Shown here piece by piece: positions 24,360-36,308 of a DNA stretch of 64,000 nt. The notes below the pieces were generated by a model that made no database searches, had not been told where the DNA came from, and worked only from the letters and a program-made list of their open reading frames with translations. Position 1 is the stretch's first letter. Each line of letters starts with the position of its first letter. Origin of the DNA: Polytrichum commune (taxonomy: Eukaryota > Streptophyta > Polytrichopsida > Polytrichales > Polytrichaceae); the NCBI GenBank assembly GCA_950295325.1, contig OX485803.1:40813554-40877553 (forward strand). Direction: 5' to 3'. Made by a program: the position numbers and the translations under genes.

Positions 24360-24873
24360 GGTGTGCCACCTCACACACAAGGCAAGAGCCGTGACCATGA
24401 AATTGTGAGAGCCCAAAAGAGAGTGTCCAAAGGCCATCCCAACACACCTCCAAGATCATGGAGTGTGGTCATGGATCCTCAACTATACTGTGAAGTCATA
24501 TGTGACTGGGCCCTCAACCAAATGCTATTTCAATGAATTTCGAATCATGCGGGTCCTCACACATGATAAAATAGAATAACTCAACGGTTGTGAGTGTTCG
24601 GAGTGCCATGGTCTACCGATTTTATGTTAGACCTACCTCCAAGAAATGGTTAATGAAAATAGTCCAAGTGACCATGAAACATGATCCATTAACTGCCATG
24701 TAGGAATCCAATCCAAGTAGACTTTACATCCATCTTGCATTCACACACTCCTTCGGTCCCTCAAGCATAGTTAGTGTGAAGTAGCGAACTTGGACCGGCT
24801 CCGCCTTTTCCACCAATGAGAGCGCTTGAAGTGTACTTGGTCACGGGCTCTCAGTCTCGTGTGAAAAGTGGCC
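24360..24873 (-). mobile_element. MITE family 1 copy E, about 514 bp
   Basis: Both ends are recognisable but diverged (left GTGCCACCTCACACACAAG, right complement GGCCACTTTTCACACGAG). The body matches copy A in the same orientation. The flanks TAA and TTT do not form a clean target duplication, which fits an older insertion. Confidence 0.75.
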
Positions 24874-25437
24874 TTTCCAAGTTATGAAATCCTTTTGTCA
24901 TCTGATATATAAGGATCATCGTCCAAAACATTCAGGATACAATTATAGAATCTATGGTCAAGTGATGTTTTTTCTTTGAACCAGAGTCCGGGGAGTTCTG
25001 TAGAGAAAACGGCTAATTGCCGAGCTTTCTGGAGGTGGCTTGGATTTTTCAATTTTTACCCAGAAGTGGGCCTAGAGAGTGCAAAATTTATCGGTTGATA
25101 GCCCCCATTTCCTAATGTATTTAGGCAATTAACCGACATTTGTTTTTTCATTTATGCAATTTCCGAAAGCTCTAAAGTGGGGCCGGTTTTATATTTTGGT
25201 GGTGGATGTGTCATTGTCATTTATTCTTTTAGCCTTCGGAAAATACAAGCACCACAAAAGGCTCCAAGTATTATCCGGAGGCTAGTTAGCATTGAAAAAT
25301 CACGAAATTTGCGTACCATTGCCGTTAGTATCAATTGCCCCAAACAAACAAGACACATCACTCACACTCACTGTATTAGGAGAATTCAAATAAGAAGACG
25401 GATTAGCATACAAAAAACGGTACTTACTGTCCTTCTT

Positions 25438-25830
25438 CTAAAGTGGGATAGCGTCACCAATGATGTAATCTACCTCCTCATTTGGCCCTTCCAAGACAAT
25501 TCGCAGCATTGCATCGAGATTCCTACTACCCAACCTATTTCTAACTTTGGTCTTGATCAAACTTTGCACACTGAAAGCACGCTCACATGTCGATGTAGAA
25601 ACACATTGCACATGAGCTAACTCTACAAGAATAAGGAGGTCGGGGTACCGTACTTGCAAAGCATGATTCCAAGTTATCATGCCCCACAAATCCCCGAAAT
25701 TCTTATCCCCCCATTCCGTAGTGCACTGAAGCTTGAAGGCTAAAAATTCACACTTACATGTTGTTTGGTCCACCGCTACGGAATGGAAGCTGTGGCGGGA
25801 AGCAAGTAACCCTAAACCACAAGCCAACAA
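25438..25830 (-). pseudogene. hAT transposase fragment (C-terminal dimerisation region)
   Basis: The 130-codon minus-strand frame contains YPDLLILVELAHVQ, STSTCERAFS and IKTKVRNRLGSRNLDAM. This is the conserved layout of the hAT-family C-terminal dimerisation domain (hydrophobic helix, S-x-CER-x-FS, then IKT..RNR). Upstream parts (zinc finger, RNase-H-like catalytic core) are not visible in an open frame, so this is a relic. It may derive from an autonomous hAT element or a domesticated relative. The plus-strand frame overlapping it is a shadow. Confidence is high for the domain and low for element boundaries. Confidence 0.7.
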
Positions 25831-26283
25831 GGCATAGTCTCCAACTATGCATAGTATTGAAAAAATTACCTAATGTATGTATATTTGGTCGGCTGCCTGC
25901 CGTGAAAATAAATTTTCAATCGGTAATTTGCCGTGGATACTCTAGGACAACTTGCCTTAATGCCGACATTATTTTTCTTCTAATCGGCTCATTTCCGTAA
26001 ACCTTGATTTTCTTCCGGAACCCCTTCCTAAACTTTCCAATTGCATTCGGAAATTCTCAAAATCAACCGGCTAGCTTGTAACTAACTGCCGGCACTGCCC
26101 GTTCATTGCTTTGAACACATTATGTACATATATGGCTCCCTAGCCTGGCAATCAAAGCTGCTTTTCCTCACGTGTTGGAAGGCCGCCTCGCCTTGCCTTG
26201 ACTGTGGGGGCCCATGGTAGTCTCCGGTCACATGTACGTGGACTTGTAGGAGTTGACCCGACGTCATAGCCTTGGCTACTACA

Positions 26284-26946
26284 CTATTGTCGTTGAAAAC
26301 TTCTCCGTGATGTTTTACTTCCAACGCTGCTAAGGGCCCATGTTACACATGGCACTGAGAGCCCGTCATCAAGTACACTTCAAGCCCTCTCATTGGTGGA
26401 AAAGGCGGAGCCGGTCCAAGTTCGCTACTTCACACTAACTACGCTTGAGGGACTGACGGAGTATGTGAATGCAAAATGGATGTAAAACTATTGTCGTTGA
26501 AAACTTCTCCGTAATGTTTTATTTCCAACTCTGCTAAGGGCCCATGTCGTCACACATGACACTGAGAGCCCGTCATCAAGTACACTTCAAGCCCTCTCAT
26601 TGGTGGAAAAGGCGGAGTCGGTCCAAGTTCGCCACTTCACACTAACTACGCTTGAGGGACCAACGGAGTATGTGAATGCAAGATGGATGTAAATCTATTG
26701 TCGTTGAAAACTTCAAGGACTCTCATTGGTGGAAAAGGCGGAGCCGGTCCAAGTTCGCTACTTCACACTAACTATGATTGAGGGACCGATGGAGTATGTG
26801 AATGCAAGATGGATGTAAAACTATTGTTGTTGAAAACTTCAAGGATTCTCATTGGTGGAAAAGGCGGAGCCGGTCCAAGTTCACTACTTCACACTAACTA
26901 CGCTTGAGGGACCGACGGAGTATGTGAATGCAAGGTGGATGTAAAG
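26284..26946 (+). repeat. Tandem amplification inside a family 1 MITE
   Basis: The motif CTATTGTYGTTGAAAACTT starts units at 26284, 26488, 26695 and 26821, giving periods of 204, 207, 126 and about 126 bp. Each unit ends with the MITE segment GAGTATGTGAATGCAA...GGATGTAAA. The first two units contain the MITE left end (TAAGGGCCCATGT). The last two lack the interval between GAAAACTT and CAAGGA. The first unit therefore includes DNA flanking the MITE, and the array grew by duplication after insertion, with a deletion derivative later duplicated in turn. Confidence 0.85.
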
Positions 26947-27251
26947 TCTACATGGCATCCTACTTGGTATCGAATGGATCATGTTTCATGGTCACTTGGC
27001 CTATTTTCAAAAACCACCTCTTAGAGGTAGGTGTAACACAAAACCGGGAGACCATGGCACTTTAAACGCTCACAGCCGTCGGTTTATTATATTTTTATCG
27101 TGTGTGAGGACCCGCATGAATAGAATTTCATTAAAATAGCATTCGGTTGAGAGCCCGGTCACATATGACTTCACAAACTACATGATTTTGACACTTTCTT
27201 TTGTGCTTTCACAATTTTGTGGTCATGGCTCTTGGCTCGTGTGTGAAGTGG
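26332..27251 (+). mobile_element. MITE family 1 copy F, expanded
   Basis: It begins GGGCCCATGTTACACATGGC after TAA and ends with GCTCGTGTGTGAAGTGGTC before TTA. After the tandem array, the right half (26947-27251) matches copies D and G. A further GGGCCGATATTCTACACACGG start abuts it at about 27257, suggesting a second, truncated element inserted side by side. Confidence 0.7.
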
Positions 27252-27386
27252 TCTTAAGGGCCGATATTCTACACACGGACCAAGAGCCCGAACCATGAAC
27301 ATTGAAAGGCCCTCAAAATTCATCCAAAGGCCGGATTGTGGAAACGGAAATCCGATTTTGCAATTGATGGATCCTCAAGCTTGGAA

Positions 27387-27992
27387 GAGGGAATGATCAT
27401 ACATGAGTGTATTTCTCATCCATCCAACATAAAAACTTGGACCCCTATGAGTTTGTTGTCGATTCATCTCAAATAACCATGAGTATAGTAACTTAGGGTC
27501 TTTCAAAGCCAATTCCGTTGTTAGATCAACTAAATAAATGTAACCTTCAGGTTGCACACTACACTAAATATGATACTTAGTGTCATATGGTATTCGATGT
27601 CCTTGTGGTAACTCTTTGGATGACAAATCTTATGAGTAAGTGAACAACTTTTGTCATGGATGTTGGATGAGTTCATCCATTGGCCAAAACCCTGCCTTCT
27701 CTTATCAGCAACTTGTGATGAAATATTGTCATATATGCTTGAGATTTAGATGAAAAAGCAATTGGTAAGTGACAGTAATTGCAATGCCGTAAATTAAACC
27801 CCTACAAAAATTACAAGGAATGACAAATAATATTGGGTTAGCAATTAGTGTCAGTGACACTACACCGTGGTTTACAATTAGTATTGAGCAAGACAATCAA
27901 AATTGGTGACACTAAATATCACAACTAGTGCAGTTCATGGCTTTTATGTTGGATGAATGAGAGGTGCACTCATATATGGTAATTCCCTCTCT
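27387..27992. mobile_element. Foldback element family 3 (GAGGGAATTATCAT ends)
   Basis: The left end reads GAGGGAATGATCATACATGA and the right end complements to GAGGGAATTACCATATATGA. Both are followed by inverted matches that include CTCAT.CATCCAACATAAAA. The interior carries CACTAAATAT and AGTGACACTA words shared with other intergenic repeats. The TSD is not determined. Confidence 0.55.
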
Positions 27993-27998
27993 CCCTCA

Positions 27999-30602
27999 AG
28001 CTTAATGAAAAGTGAACATGGACCATGTTGAAAGACCACAACATGTTTTATGGACAACATTACGTAATAGGAAGTTGAGGACCACATCATGATAATGTTA
28101 TACATTCAAGAGTCAACGACGATGTTTTTTTGCTTGTCATAGCTCCTAGTTCTACATTAGACCCATCTCCTTGTGATGAACCTCATGCAATATTTAGCCG
28201 ACCATGAAAACACTATCCCATTTGGTGCTATAGAAGACACCATGTAGATTTTTCATTCATCCAATCACATTATTTGTATGCCGTGGGTCAACAACCCTCC
28301 AACTCCCTCCTTGCCAATGTTCAAGATTGATGCCCTCATATGAGTTTCATTTTGAAGGGCTATGAAATTTCAGCCTTTCAGTTGAAGGGTTTGATCAAAT
28401 CCAAGATGTCAATCCAAGAATATAGGAATCAAATACAAAACCCATATTAATCTTGTGCATGAATTATACAGTACATGTTTCTAGTAGAATGTGAAGAATC
28501 AAGTATCAACCATCTAACTCCACTTCTTGTTGTGACAATACCCTATGCTTGTTCATTCTTGTAGTGGGCAGATTAGATTGAGGACTTCAACTGACGTCTT
28601 CATTTTCAATTTGGGGTCGCGTTTTGAAGGGTTGTTTTGAACGACGTATATCTATTTTGAAGGGCCAAATCTCGTTTGAAGGGCATTGAAGACTTTTAAT
28701 CTTGAACATTGCTCCAATTCTTTCCCACTCAACGACATATATATGTGATGATGTTTCGGATATAAAGTCAACGAGGTTGGACTCTTGTTGGAATAGTAGG
28801 CAAGAGAGTTTTTTCCCAACTTTAGTTTGTTATTACTACATAAAGTACCATCAACTTTGGCAACATTTCGTCATTCCAACAACGGAAATCAATAGATTTT
28901 GGACTCTTGTTGAATCATACGAATTGGAATCGCTCCTTTACCATAGTCGGCAAACAATTGGGGGTCATAACTAACTAGGCCCACACTAATTTCACACCTA
29001 CACTTAAGAATCGGTTTAAGTGTGGCATTAAAACCGGCGTGCCATGTTAATAAGAGTGGTCTTTGAGATTTGTCATGTAGCACCAAGTGTTATGTGACAC
29101 CCTCTGTAGTTGCCATGCTATGATTGTAAGACAATTAGTATGGGCCGATCGATGACAAATAACGCGGGTCATACTAAATAAGATGTTTAGTGCGATAAAC
29201 CAACGCATCTTACCACAAACATGAACATGAACTCAATTTGTTGTTTAATCATTTGTTGTGTGCACCTGGGATATCGATCGATGTCAAGCAAAAGATGGGT
29301 GACATTTTTTATGAACATATTAAGCAACAACTAATTGTACCTCTTAAAACTTGCTACACCATTTTATTTGAATTAGTGTGGATTACCATTTGGAATTGCG
29401 TGGTGCTATAATAACGATTACAAAGAATATAACTTCTTATCACCAAACTATCCTAGACAAGTGGTATTTTTCATCCATCCCACATTAATTAATTCTTTTA
29501 ATAAAAACCCCTTATAGGTTTGTGACCGGTAAATCTCAAATAACTTGGACTGGACTAATTCGGAGATCTTTAAAACTAACTATAATGTCAAGTCAACAAG
29601 GCATAGTAACACCTAGGTTGCACACTATTTGCGGGCTTTTGTATTGGATGAATAGGAGGTGCACTCAAACTCCCTCTCTCCAATATAAAGTTACAACATT
29701 ACGTAACTCCAAAACATAAGGTATGTGAGTGTTATTCATTCAATCCTCTTAATCACACACCCAAAAAGGCACATGTTTAAAAGAGACTGCATCACGCCTT
29801 CAAAATCTCATTGACCATTTGGCACTCAATATCGAACACAATCCGAAGGACCTATGCATTCAATCCAACAATCAAACAACACACGCATTTCCAATGACCA
29901 TAACCAAATCAGGGGAAGTCGAACCAACTTTGTAGAGCAGATTTTTGGGCTATAGTCTGAATCAACACTTTTTGAACCAAGCTTTTTTGAAGAACAGATG
30001 GAAATGTCGGACTATAGTCAGATGAAAGAGCTTCCACAGCGGTTTTAGCAACCGAATGGCCTCAGAAAAGAGTTGTAACCAACCGTCTGGAAGGAGGAGG
30101 GATAAGAGACTATCGGCAGAGAGAGAAAAAAGTAGGCCATTACCAAAGAGTGTTTTCGGGCAATAGGTTAGTGTAGTCGCAGATAGCGAAGAACTTGTAG
30201 GATCGGCCAAGTTGCCGAAATGAAATGACATTATCTTGACTTTGTGATAGAGTAATGCAGTGTAATAGAAATCAGTTTACGTTACATCTACAAAGTAATT
30301 GAGTTGCTTTGATTTGCTGGTGATATAAGTGGTGTGAGAGAGATACCCTGTGGTGGAGTGAATGATTGAAGCAAGTATGTAAAAGAGGAGGGATTAGAGC
30401 CATAATCTGAGTGGAAGCCTGAGAGATTACGTGTATGTGCGCAAGTAGTCTTACAGAGATTGCGGATGAATACGTCTCGGAAAGTGGAGAGACAGATCAG
30501 AGAGAAAGAGAATTGCAAAATGAAACATTTAAAATTGAGGTGATATCGAGAGAGTCAGTGCAGGAAGGAACTGAGAGAGGTTGAAGAAACTGTGCTAAGG
30601 TC
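27999..30602. other. Intergenic block, degenerate repeats, no recognised gene
   Basis: A partial family 3 element lies at about 29463-29690 (right end GGAGGTGCACTCAAACTCCC). Frames at 28702-28974 and 29962-30231 have no recognisable domain. Words of the form TTTTGAAGGG repeat near 28.35-28.69 kb. Confidence 0.4.
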
Positions 30603-30605
30603 TAA

Positions 30606-31380
30606 GGGCCAAGTTCCATGTGCCGGTCCCGGTCCGTTTTTTCCAAAATAAATGGGTGGGCCGGTGAAAAGAGGGTGGTGCCATGTGCCCATCCTTCTCA
30701 TACCAGGGCCACACCGGTAGGCCCAGCCAGAAACACCAGCCCTACGTATTCTCCGGGAATACATGGCTGGGATTTCAAATGGCTGGAGCTGCTGGTTGCA
30801 GGCTACCCGCCTTCTTCCAGCCACTCCAGTAGCTCCAACCATCTGAAATACCAGCCCTGTATTCCCGGAGAATACGTAGGGCTGGTCTACTGGAGCTGCT
30901 GGGGTTTTTGGTGTGGCCCTGGTATCACCCAAGGACCGGTACCCCCCATGGATGGGTGTCCCACATTTTGTGTTGTGTAAGAACGGGTGCCAAAGGACCG
31001 GCGGTCCTAACGGTCACAAGAAGGGCATGTGCCGGTTAGAAAGCTCCGGTGACCGGATCGGCCGGTCACCTAGGGTACACCCTTGGATACTAAAGGCCAC
31101 TTTGTTTTTCTAGTCCCTTCTTTTGAGGAGTACTCCTAGGGAACCGTGTATTTTATGATGTTTTTAGAATCTAGATGACCTTCATTGCCGGTGACCTTCA
31201 TAAAGTGTCATGTCTTATCATTCACCAAATTTAGTTAGAAAGTAGGAAATCGAAAAAAACGGCACCCCACATAGAAGTACCCCTCCATAAAATGGGTGAC
31301 ATCACCCATTTTTTGGATGATGTCACCCGTTTCTCACCCATTTAAAAAACGGACCGGGACCGGCACATGGAACTTGGCCC
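30606..31380. mobile_element. 775-bp MITE with perfect 37-bp TIR, TAA TSD
   Basis: The left terminus runs 30606-30642, starting GGGCCAAGTTCCATGTGCCG, and is the exact complement of 31344-31380. TAA flanks both sides (30603-30605 and 31381-31383). Perfect TIRs and a clean duplication imply recent movement. The interior holds a nested palindrome (30739-30797 against 30829-30888) and is GC-richer than its surroundings. The opposing open frames across it arise from the palindrome and are not genes. It is probably PIF/Harbinger-related, by its TSD. Confidence 0.9.
30739..30888. repeat. Internal palindrome of 775-bp MITE
   Basis: Left arm starts CCAGCCCTACGTATTCTCCG. The right arm complements to the same start and continues with few mismatches through GGCTGG.ATTTCA.ATGG.TGGAGCT. 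The spacer is about 30 bp, so the transcript or single strand could form a long hairpin. Confidence 0.85.
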
Positions 31381-31551
31381 TAAGAGAGTCAATTCGCCGA
31401 GAGAAGGCCGTAGAGTGAAATCGGGGAGGCTAACTCATGACATCTCTCCGAGAGCCAGTCATGTCGAGAGCCTCTAGTAGGAGCGGAACAAGGAGAGAAA
31501 GAGAGAGAGGGAGGTGAGGCCTCTGAGAGTTAGTTAGGCTCAACAAGATAC

Positions 31552-31565
<14 letters not shown>

Positions 31566-31624
<59 letters not shown>
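31566..31624. repeat. GA dinucleotide microsatellite, about 29 copies
   Basis: Uninterrupted GA run directly after a short TATATA tract. The Leu/Ser-repeat frame on the minus strand is its translation. Confidence 0.95.
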
Positions 31625-31627
<3 letters not shown>

Positions 31628-32700
31628 GGGCAGGAAGAGTGCAGTCTAATGATGTGATTACAGACGTGTTCACCCTAGAAGTGGAAGAAGTATGGGCTGA
31701 GAGTGTTGCCTCCATTATTACTTAGTATGTGAGATGACTATATGACATTGAGATGTTCCACCGGGAAATGGGTGGTTGAGGTTGATTATAGTATCGGGCG
31801 TGATTAATCCTTGGCTAATTAAAGCTTTAAGCTAATACTGAATATAGCCACGCATGTTTATCTTATCTTGAATTGTGCAGAGATTGCGGGCCCAGATGTA
31901 ATGTGTGATGGTTCATGAATGAGATAAGTTCTTAAAGGAATGTTAATGCAAGTAAAGTAACTAATTGAACCATTGTGTCGAATGAAATCATTTGAATTAA
32001 GATTGAAGGCATTGTGTTGTTTTATGGAAGCGAAAGATACTAACCCCAATAGGATGAAAATCCATTGGCTTACTATTGGTAAGATACAAAGCGATTATTG
32101 CCCAAGCTACTGAGCTTCACGACTGCAGTAGGTTAAAACATAGAGTGATAGAAAATACCCTGAAGATAGGACAGAATCACTCACGACTAAAGAGGCACGA
32201 ACGAACCATAAGAGTGGAGAATAAGGAGAATAAAGAAGGAATGAAGGGATAAAAGTCTTAAGTTGTTATTAAAATCCTTAATCCAATGTGACATTAACCC
32301 TTATAGACACTATCTCAGTCTTCCTGGAGACTTAGTTCCCTGGGTTTGTTATTTTAAGCCATAGCACAAACCAAACTACAAACTTCTAATCCGGTTTTTG
32401 TTGATGTTTCATCGTAGATAATTAGCTAATCTAATTTACAACACGAATCCGAAGACACAAATCCGGTCAATAGAAGATGGAGAAACCAAGAAGAACAAAC
32501 CAAATAACACCCACCTAGTGCCTTACCATGTGGGGAATTGAAATACAAGCTTTATTAAGTCGTGCTGGGGATGAAGGACGCGGCCATGTGTTTGGCAACA
32601 CCCGAAGCTTGGAAACAGCTTTGCAATGCAAGGGAGTCACCATGATGTCACCTTGATGTCACCATGAGGGACTATGGACCATCTCACCACGTGGGCCTCA

Positions 32701-32992
32701 AAGAGAGAGAGAGAGAGAGAGGGGGGGGGGGATTATTATTGTATATGAACGTACCTCTCGTGCATCCAACATGAAGAAAGAAAAAAGAAAAAAAAAGAAA
32801 AAACTATTGAATAGTGTGTAGCCCGGAAGTTATTGTTTTGAAGTTGATTTGACACCGAAACTAGTTTCAAAACCCTCGGATTAATGTACTCGAAGTCTTT
32901 TGAGATGAACCGGCAACAAACTTGTAAGGGTTTAAGGTTTTTATGTTGGATGAATGAGAGATTCACTATGTGTACGATAATTCCTTCTCTAT
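32701..32992. mobile_element. Foldback element family 3 copy with GA/G11 at one end
   Basis: The left side, after a GA run and G11 (32721-32731), reads TATATGAACGTACCTCTCGTGCATCCAACAT. The right side complements to AGAAGGAATTATCGTACACA followed by ATCTCTCATTCATCCAACAT. The interior word TGAGATGAACCGGCAACAAA is shared with the 63.66-kb copy. Confidence 0.6.
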
Positions 32993-33836
32993 GTGGGATG
33001 GAATACATGTGGCGAACGTATTGTATAATAAACCTGCCCCCAAAGCCCGTTGTGTGATTCACGCATACCATGTGTGTTTTCTTTAATCTAAACACACACG
33101 TGCCTACATTGGTGTATGGTGCAGTTAGGTTGCCCCACGCTAATATATCGACATCCCACACTACTTAGAATATTTACTACCACAAATTTGTATAATACAA
33201 ACTTTGGTTGTTATTGGGATGAATGAACAAAGGTTTGAGCTTTTGATACATGGTTTTGACCCAAGGTGTAAAGAGCATGGGTATAGAGTCCACGGATTCA
33301 CAACATCAACCTAATTGCCAAAAGCGGTGTCCGCTAGATAGACTCATTAGCGAGGCGTTTATGAATAGGGCAAGGTCGTGTGTGGATGGATAGTTTAATT
33401 TGCGGTTCTACATTGCCGAATGGTTAAAAAATTATGTGTGGACAATCCTAAGTGGACACAAATGCCCTTCGTACAATTGGATACTCTAGTGGAGACCTAC
33501 ACATCTTCCACAAAAGGCTAATGAGTAGGGGATTTTGCTTACGCCCCAAAGACCAAAAGAGAAATTCTCCCCAAAATTGCCAAAACAAACTATTCATCCC
33601 AATTCATCAACCTTTTAAAAAACTAACATGTATGTTCCTAATAGAGGATCGGACGGTACAGATGGCATCTATGTCAAGTTAAGATAACCCACATAAAAAC
33701 GTAAATCATTCATGTGTTAAAAAATCAGAAGATTATAACGTAAATGCGTACATTGATGTGGTCGGGTAGAGGCGACTGCCCCGATAAACACGACATCCGC
33801 CTCAACCTCCTTTAAAGGTTTAGGGGTGAATTCAAG

Positions 33837-34114
33837 GTCACTTCACACACACACACACACACACACACACATGAGATTGAAGCCCCGTGAGCACTGCATT
33901 CTAAGGTCTCTCATTCGTTGAAAAGACCGAAGCTGTCCAAACTCACGTCGCACTAGAAGGTGAAGGCCTAAATGCCTCAAATAGACTATCACAGATGAAA
34001 AGTCTACGTGGATTCCTGCATGACAGACCACGTCAAAAGGTAGGGCCTTTGGAAGAGAATCAAGGTCCCTCACAATCACATGGCCACGGCCCTTGACTTG
34101 TATGTGAAGTGGCC
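33837..34114 (+). mobile_element. Diverged MITE related to family 1, CA-expanded terminus
   Basis: The start is GGTCACTTCACACACACAC, in which the TIR motif CACACACGAG has become a (CA)n run of about 14 repeats. The end TTGTATGTGAAGTGGCCCTC matches the family 1 right TIR. The body is shorter (about 278 bp) but keeps CTCTCATTCGTTGAAAAG, GTCTACGTGGATTCC and TGGCCACGGCCCTTGACTTG. Confidence 0.65.
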
Positions 34115-34391
34115 CTCAATGTAAGGTACGCAAGTGTTATTCAATCCGTTTTTCACGTTCTCCAATCGCTACCAATTGTACACACACCACAACATCAAAA
34201 CTCGTGGTTTTTACTAAGTAATGTCGTTGAGGTTCTATGATGTCCAAAAACCTAATTTACCATTTGTCGGTAAAAGAACGAGATACACAATACATACATA
34301 CATACATACATACATACATAAGATTGCATAGTGCTTCCAAATAGTGGGTGACGATAAATACCGTATTTAGTGTACTTATTGGCGAACATGT

Positions 34392-34416
34392 GGGGTGGGG
34401 TGGGGTGGGGTAGGGG
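34392..34416 (+). repeat. GGGGT array, G-quadruplex-forming motif
   Basis: Five G4 runs separated by single T or TA (GGGGTGGGGTGGGGTGGGG then TAGGGG). This matches the classical intramolecular quadruplex pattern. A G11 tract follows at 34517-34527. Confidence 0.8.
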
Positions 34417-34527
34417 TAGAGTATTGAAAGCCCTAGCCTAGAGAAGTATTCGGTATATGGGGGATCAGTGATGACGATGCTTCTGGAACTCCAGTTGACT
34501 GCCTGGAAAGTGGGGTGGGGGGGGGGG

Positions 34528-36300
34528 TTAATCCCAGCCGTAAGATCCTATGGAACCTTCTAACGTGCGAGTGGCCAGGATGAGAAAGCAAAAGGGGAAA
34601 GCAAAGCATGGCCACTAACTTAACAAGTAAAGTATGCAGTGCTACTGTTCTCCCTCGGTAATGATTAACACACGTTTCGGTTGGGCAACTTCGAAATTGT
34701 CGTCTCATCCGAAATTCCGTACTCTCGGTAACATGATGTGTCATCCTCTCGAGGGTTTTCGAGAAAAACAATGGCCTATTGCAATGTGAAATACAATCTC
34801 TACAAGTTGAGTCCGGCTCTTTTTACATTTATGAATGACGTTTGTATTGAAGAAATATGCTCACAAGGTTCTTCACCATGGTCACGATGTTTCTACAATG
34901 TGCTTTTAAAAGTTTGCCAATGCTTACAACATTCCCCAAGGTTCCATGGTACTTACTAGTTATATATGAGCTTTGAATTATGCATTTCCCCACCGCTTAT
35001 GCACGTCAATTACCTCTATTATATATATGACAACCTTGACTCAAAAAAATGGTTGTCTTACAAGTGTCGTAATTGTAGTATGGAGTTGAGTTAGCACTAC
35101 AAAATTTGGGCAACGGGAAATGCGCCGTATAGGCGAGGTGTCGTATAAGCAAGTATCTTATTATGGGGGTAGACTGTAGTACTAAAGGGCGTAGTAGATG
35201 GGGGTCCAAGGGGGAGGGTCCAATGAAATGCAACCAATCCTATTGGCAAGGAGGTGTAAATTGAACTGTGAGGCCTTTAGATGATGTGGATCCAAGACCA
35301 AAAATAAGCAAAGTGAGATGTCTCCTACATGACATTATTTTGGAGGAAAACACACTAATGCTCCCCACCCCAAAAAATGAAGCTCAAAGGAGAGCTCATG
35401 TGTTTGGAGAAACTTACCACTCTAGAAGGTAACTTAGGGCCCACAGCAAGGTGGATCCAGTTCCAAGATTCAATTTGCCTCAAATCAATGGATGGGGAGA
35501 ACCAATGGCTTGAGTTTGAAAAATTACTGGTTCACACATTCAAGACCTTAGGAAAATTACTGATCCATTTAGAAAAATTCATAAAATATTCCTCAATTTC
35601 ATATAGAAAAACTGAAAGATGTCAACGTGTAACCGGTCGATCTAGGAAACACTAGAATCTCAACAAATCATGCCTAAAAATATCCTCGGTCACTGCCTCT
35701 CAAATTGCTTCAAATTGGTCCCATTGTTCTTGGAACATGGACCCCCATTCTAAAGCGCCCATAAGCTTAGAACTGAACGAACGAACGAACAAGCATCTGC
35801 ATCCACCGCAACGTCGTCGTCGTCGTCGACGACGGTTCCTTCTTCCTTCTTCCTTCTTCCTGCTTCCTTCGATTGCCAGCCTGCAAGTGTGCAGCTGCGA
35901 CGTTCTAGAATATAGAAAAACCTTAGAAATATTCAAGCGTTGATGGTTGAACTTGGCCCCCCCGGCGTTGAAACTTACACCACCCTGGACTCAGTTGACC
36001 GTCATCTCATTCATATCTCCAAGTTTAGTCAAATCTCTCACCCTCCGCTTCCCGTAGCAAATCTGCCCGGCCGGGGCCCACCGCCCGATTTGCAGCTGCC
36101 GGAATGGCTGCTTTACAAGTTTCAAGCTTATAATTGTGTCCGCCGTCGTCACTTGTGCAGCAGAAGACTCACAGCTCACGCTGGTGCGACGGACACAGAC
36201 ACAGACTTCTATGTCCTCGATTCACTTCATCAACCAAAAAGAGTAGCCAGCCTCCAAGAGTAGTGGCTACGACTAGTATCATCGTCAAAATCACCATAAT
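34528..36300. other. Intergenic DNA upstream of the transporter
   Basis: R1-like sequence occurs at 35500-35680 (minus orientation). Simple repeats at 35780-35870 include GAAC units, a GTC run and CTTCCTT units. No recognised gene. Composition becomes GC-richer from about 35.8 kb, as expected when approaching a plant gene. Confidence 0.4.
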
Positions 36301-36308
36301 TTATATGC

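Larger units (their letters stand above)
31384..33836. other. Intergenic block, no recognised gene
   Basis: Contains a TATATA tract followed by a long GA array (about 31547-31624) and one family 3 foldback element. No frame shows a family motif. Confidence 0.4.

Noticed and set aside
25177-25620. 147-codon plus-strand frame
   Set aside because: It is a shadow of the hAT fragment on the opposite strand and has no domain of its own.
30555-30980. Two opposing frames of 120-125 codons
   Set aside because: They overlap the internal palindrome of the 775-bp MITE; symmetry alone keeps both strands open.
31530-31715. Leu/Ser-repeat frame on the minus strand
   Set aside because: It is the translation of the GA microsatellite.
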